The position numbers were made by a program, and so were the translations under genes. From the NCBI GenBank assembly GCA_049999805.1, contig JBNGIO010001631.1, forward strand, positions 1 to 29,858: 29,858 nt of DNA, read 5' to 3'. Source of the stretch: Folioceros fuciformis. Lineage: Eukaryota > Anthocerotophyta > Anthocerotopsida > Anthocerotales. Of this stretch, positions 26,901-29,858 are shown one piece after another. The notes beneath the pieces are model-generated. The model was not told the DNA's origin, searched no databases, and saw nothing but the letters and a program-made list of their open reading frames with translations. Within the stretch, counting starts at the first letter, position 1, and the number at the start of each line of letters is the position of its first letter.

Positions 26901-28876
26901 CCGAGTGCGTTAATGCATGTTGCCAGAGCCAACAGCGAACGGTTAATGTTCGCGCCATCCCTGAGCTTCTGTCCGGCATTATTTGTTTCCGAAGCCCGCT
27001 CACTGTAAGGCACACGAGGCTCCCGTGAGCAATGCAAAAGGTCGAATAATAGATTAGAGTTGAGAAAGCAAAAAAACTCTACTGTTCAAGAAACGCACCT
27101 GCCTGCAAGGTCAACCAAAGCCAGCTTGCCTTTAAGCACCTGGGATCTATACTGGTTTTTCTGTTTCCTCTTGACAATGATTTCCAATACAGCATGCGAA
27201 CTGCAGACAGAAAAAATCCAAGCTAAAACCAATAGCAGCAAAGGCCCTATCAAAACACTCCAGCTACATGGCCGGTGATTCGATTAATACTGGCCACGGC
27301 GTCCGCTAAGGAGCATGACTAACCGTGACGAGGTAGCATTTGCATCTGTACTCTCTGTTTTCCTTCTACTATTCCCTTGATTGAGAAGCTCCAAGATCTT
27401 CTCAGCAGAACTGACCTGTATGCAGTGAACCTGGCCCAGTCAGACCAGTTCTGCACTAACAGCAGTTACAGAAGCAGCAGATACAGCTGATAAGGAAGAG
27501 AGATCTCAAACACTTTCCGAACAAGAACAACCCCTCAGACACAGACCCGCCATGCATGATCGCAAAGACATAAGAGGAGAGCTTACCTGTATGCGTTTGA
27601 GGCCAGCCACCGTGATTCCTTGATCAGGATCTTCACGAAGCTCCAAGTGGCCTGATGATTTCTCGAGCAGATCATATATCACCTGCGAAAATCACAGTGA
27701 ACAGAGTCATGGCAAGTGGTGCTGCGAGGATGTGCAACACAGGACCATGCCCAAAAGATTCTTAGAATGTATGCGTCAAGGTTCGCACCTCATTGTAGAC
27801 TTCGAGATACGAACAAGTAACTTCAAATTCATGTTCGTTGTCCTTTTTCGATATCAGGGCAAAAATTGCCTGCAAGCTTTGGACCATCAGGCCCGGATCT
27901 TCGGTTGTTCCAGCCATAGTGTGTGTCTTACCACTGAAAACACAATTGTTGCGAAACGCGGTTTGACAAGATCAAATATCGATGGGACTGGCTCTTGTGC
28001 GAACTGTCTGCTTGAGATCCATGAACAACATATCAGGATACCCGGCATTGCATGAGAGAATCGTGTGTTACCTTCCGGTAGCGCCATACGCAAAAATGGT
28101 GGCATTGAGACCCCGGACCACACCCTCAACCATGGTACCCACGGTGTACTTGTATACATCCTGCAGCCATTAGCCCCCGTCCATTCTCCCTTGGTGACTT
28201 TACTTTTCAACTTTGACATGAAATTTAACCATCCAACTCTTTTCATTCAAGCTGCTAAGACTTGGCGTTGAAAATAGTTCAATAAAACAGCAGAACGTCG
28301 AATACAAACAGTGACTGCCCAAGAACGCCAGAGTAAGAGAAAGCCAGAACTGGTGACCCGGGCAATCAACGCAAACCCTTCCAGATCCAAAACTTGACAT
28401 TGCCGTTTTGCTTTTTCACCTGGTTTGTTGCCTCCGGTCCAAAGGCAACATCAAAGACATATTTCTTCTCCTTGCTCCTATTCTGTACACGATCTAAGTA
28501 ATCCTTTTGAGTGTCCGGGTCAAGAACAACCACAACCTGCACAAAAACCACACGCATGCGAACTCAGGCACCATACGACCCCATACTTGAGCATGCATGA
28601 TATGATCCAATCAATCAAGTATTCCCTAACCTTGTCATCTACTACCCGGAGGATGTCCCGACTTCTGGTCTGCTCTTTTGGTGTGAGCGGTCTGCATCTC
28701 ACAGCTACCTAAAGTTTGCCCAAAAACCCAAAAACGAGTTAAGAGCGGCTTAAATCCGCGATATCCAGGAAGCCCCCAGACAAGTCAGGGAGGCTAAGGC
28801 GCAGGATCTGCACGAGTTCGCGTACCAATAGCGTTGTGGCTTGCTTGGACTCCGGAGGTCGGATAGCACGCATCAT
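23927..28876 (-). CDS. Kinesin-8 motor protein, KIN-8B-like, about 16 exons
   Basis: Microtubule plus-end-directed or depolymerising motor with N-terminal motor domain. Exons on the minus strand: 28876-28826, 28708-28631, 28536-28420, 28160-28072, 27933-27789, 27682-27587, 27415-27324, 27200-27099, 27002-26856, 26756-26606, 26524-26462, 26369-26133, 26007-25909, 25821-25708, 25572-24673, 24505-23927; about 1019 residues, phases consistent. Seen: start [17 protein letters not shown] joined to [13 protein letters not shown]-loop GATGSGKT near 107-114, split by an intron; switch I NATSSRSH near 220; switch II DLAGSE near 255; neck [15 protein letters not shown] and YQRMIDNLQ; then coiled coil and [18 protein letters not shown]. 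The match to recalled Arabidopsis KIN-8B is strong to about residue 580. Beyond that lies a long Ser-rich tail and three SELQ(N/D)L repeats. The last intron is the least certain: its donor AGG|GTACAG at 24672 was chosen for phase. The first ATG pair at 28876/28873 was chosen from resemblance to the KIN-8B N-terminus. Confidence 0.92.
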
Positions 28877-29858
28877 TGCACCGCATAGAGCTTGTCGCAT
28901 TGCGAAGGAGACATCAGCAGGACTCCACCCCGCCTCTCTCTGCACTTTTCCCGCGGCTTACTGCAAACAAGCAACCATGCACCAGGGACTACCCGTTCAG
29001 AAACTTCCAGTTCCTGAGCTCGCACCAGGTCTGGCAATAACAGTGCGAGTGCACTGTGTTACCTGGTCGTGACTGTTTTCGTCACCCACAGCTGCAGTCG
29101 CAGCATTCTCACCATCCAGCCATACTTCAAACAGCACCAGATCTGTAACACAAGTCCAAGTACTACCACGTTACCCTAGTCCATCCAACCATGCTGTCCT
29201 AGTGCCTTCCACACTCCCTTCCAGCAGCAGCACCTTCCCGAAAGCCACGCTGACAATTTCATCCCCTCGCTCCCCGAGTTCAGCCTCACGAGTACCCTCT
29301 CCCACGCATTGTACGGCACCAAAATCGGCCCAGCGCCTCAGAATTACAGCCAATTCCACTTACACTTGGCGGCCTTCTCGGACGCGAGTTCGACTGATAG
29401 ACCGGGACCGCCGGCGAGGACTCCACCACGTTGCACGCCACCGGGCCCCGGATCTAGCACAGCTAACCGCCTGCAGGCCAGAAAATACCGTTCCGTGCAC
29501 GCTCGATCTCCACGGCCGGTCCTCCCTACCAAACTAGGCTCACAAATCTCAGCCTCAGCTGCCGAGAGCAGCGCGCATCCACGCACCTCACTGCACCGCA
29601 GCTACAGGGCAGATTTATCCCTGGCCACGCTCATCCACTCCAATGCGGCGGCTACATTGCCGAGCGAAATTCCAGAGCAGTCCAACCTCCAGCCCCGATC
29701 TGGAGGCGGAGGCCGAGTCCCTCAGAGTCCAGCCTGGCAGATCCCCGTCAAGGCGGCTGTCCTGCAGGCATTGCCGGCCCGATGCGCGTCGTCCTCCAGG
29801 CGCTTCAGCTGTCCCCGCGACTCACATCCCGGGTGTCCCAGCACGCACATTGCGCACA
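28877..29858. other. Upstream of the kinesin gene; GC-rich, weak exon candidates only
   Basis: Should hold the kinesin promoter and leader on the minus strand. From 29170 onwards it is GC- and C-rich. On the minus strand, 29115-29062 region reads as a possible exon (acceptor TTACAG, residues DLVLFEVWLDGENAAT, donor CAG|GTAACA), and 29359-29171 and 29586-29344 are open. I could not link these into a gene or match a family, so they are left unannotated. They may be leader sequence or the 5' part of a gene extending beyond the window. Confidence 0.35.

Overview
This is plant nuclear DNA. The evidence is a nearly full-length DYW-class pentatricopeptide (PPR) editing factor, a plant ferroportin (IREG), a kinesin-8 most like plant KIN-8B, a GPI-anchored lipid-transfer protein, and GT-AG introns throughout. 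An intronless PPR made of near-identical blocks, a compact layout, short introns and roughly balanced base composition suggest a spore-bearing land plant (moss, hornwort, lycophyte or fern-like). That placement is inference, and no species is claimed.

Layout. 1-1820 holds only simple repeats: (GT)n and an ordered 17-unit hexamer array. 1821-3416 (-) is the spliceosomal factor SYF2 in five exons. About 0.8 kb away and divergent is an unrecognised 143-residue membrane-anchored coiled-coil protein, 4224-5060 (+). 5665-13216 (+) is the second-largest subunit of RNA polymerase III (NRPC2/RPC2), rebuilt here as 37 phase-consistent exons giving 1156 residues. 13895-16513 (+) is the intronless PPR-DYW gene, preceded by an 81-codon in-frame upstream ORF. 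On the minus strand follow a two-exon 94-residue unknown gene (16695-17118) and a three-exon LTPG (17321-18325). 18326-20369 is intergenic and carries three tandem copies of a 187-bp unit. 20370-22903 (+) is the eight-exon IREG transporter, with a TATA box and a short upstream ORF. 23927-28876 (-) is the KIN-8B-like kinesin in about 16 exons, rebuilt to about 1019 residues. 28877-29858 is GC-rich upstream DNA with only weak exon candidates.

The genes are independent eukaryotic units and do not form a pathway or operon. All exon coordinates were read by hand from GT/AG borders, reading-frame phase and recalled family motifs. No alignment or transcript was available. I found no CRISPR, prophage, transposase, rRNA or convincing tRNA. 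The items most worth a second look are the atypical DYW C-terminus, the PPR upstream ORF, the 187-bp tandem repeat, the two unrecognised small genes, and the long repeat-bearing tail of the kinesin.
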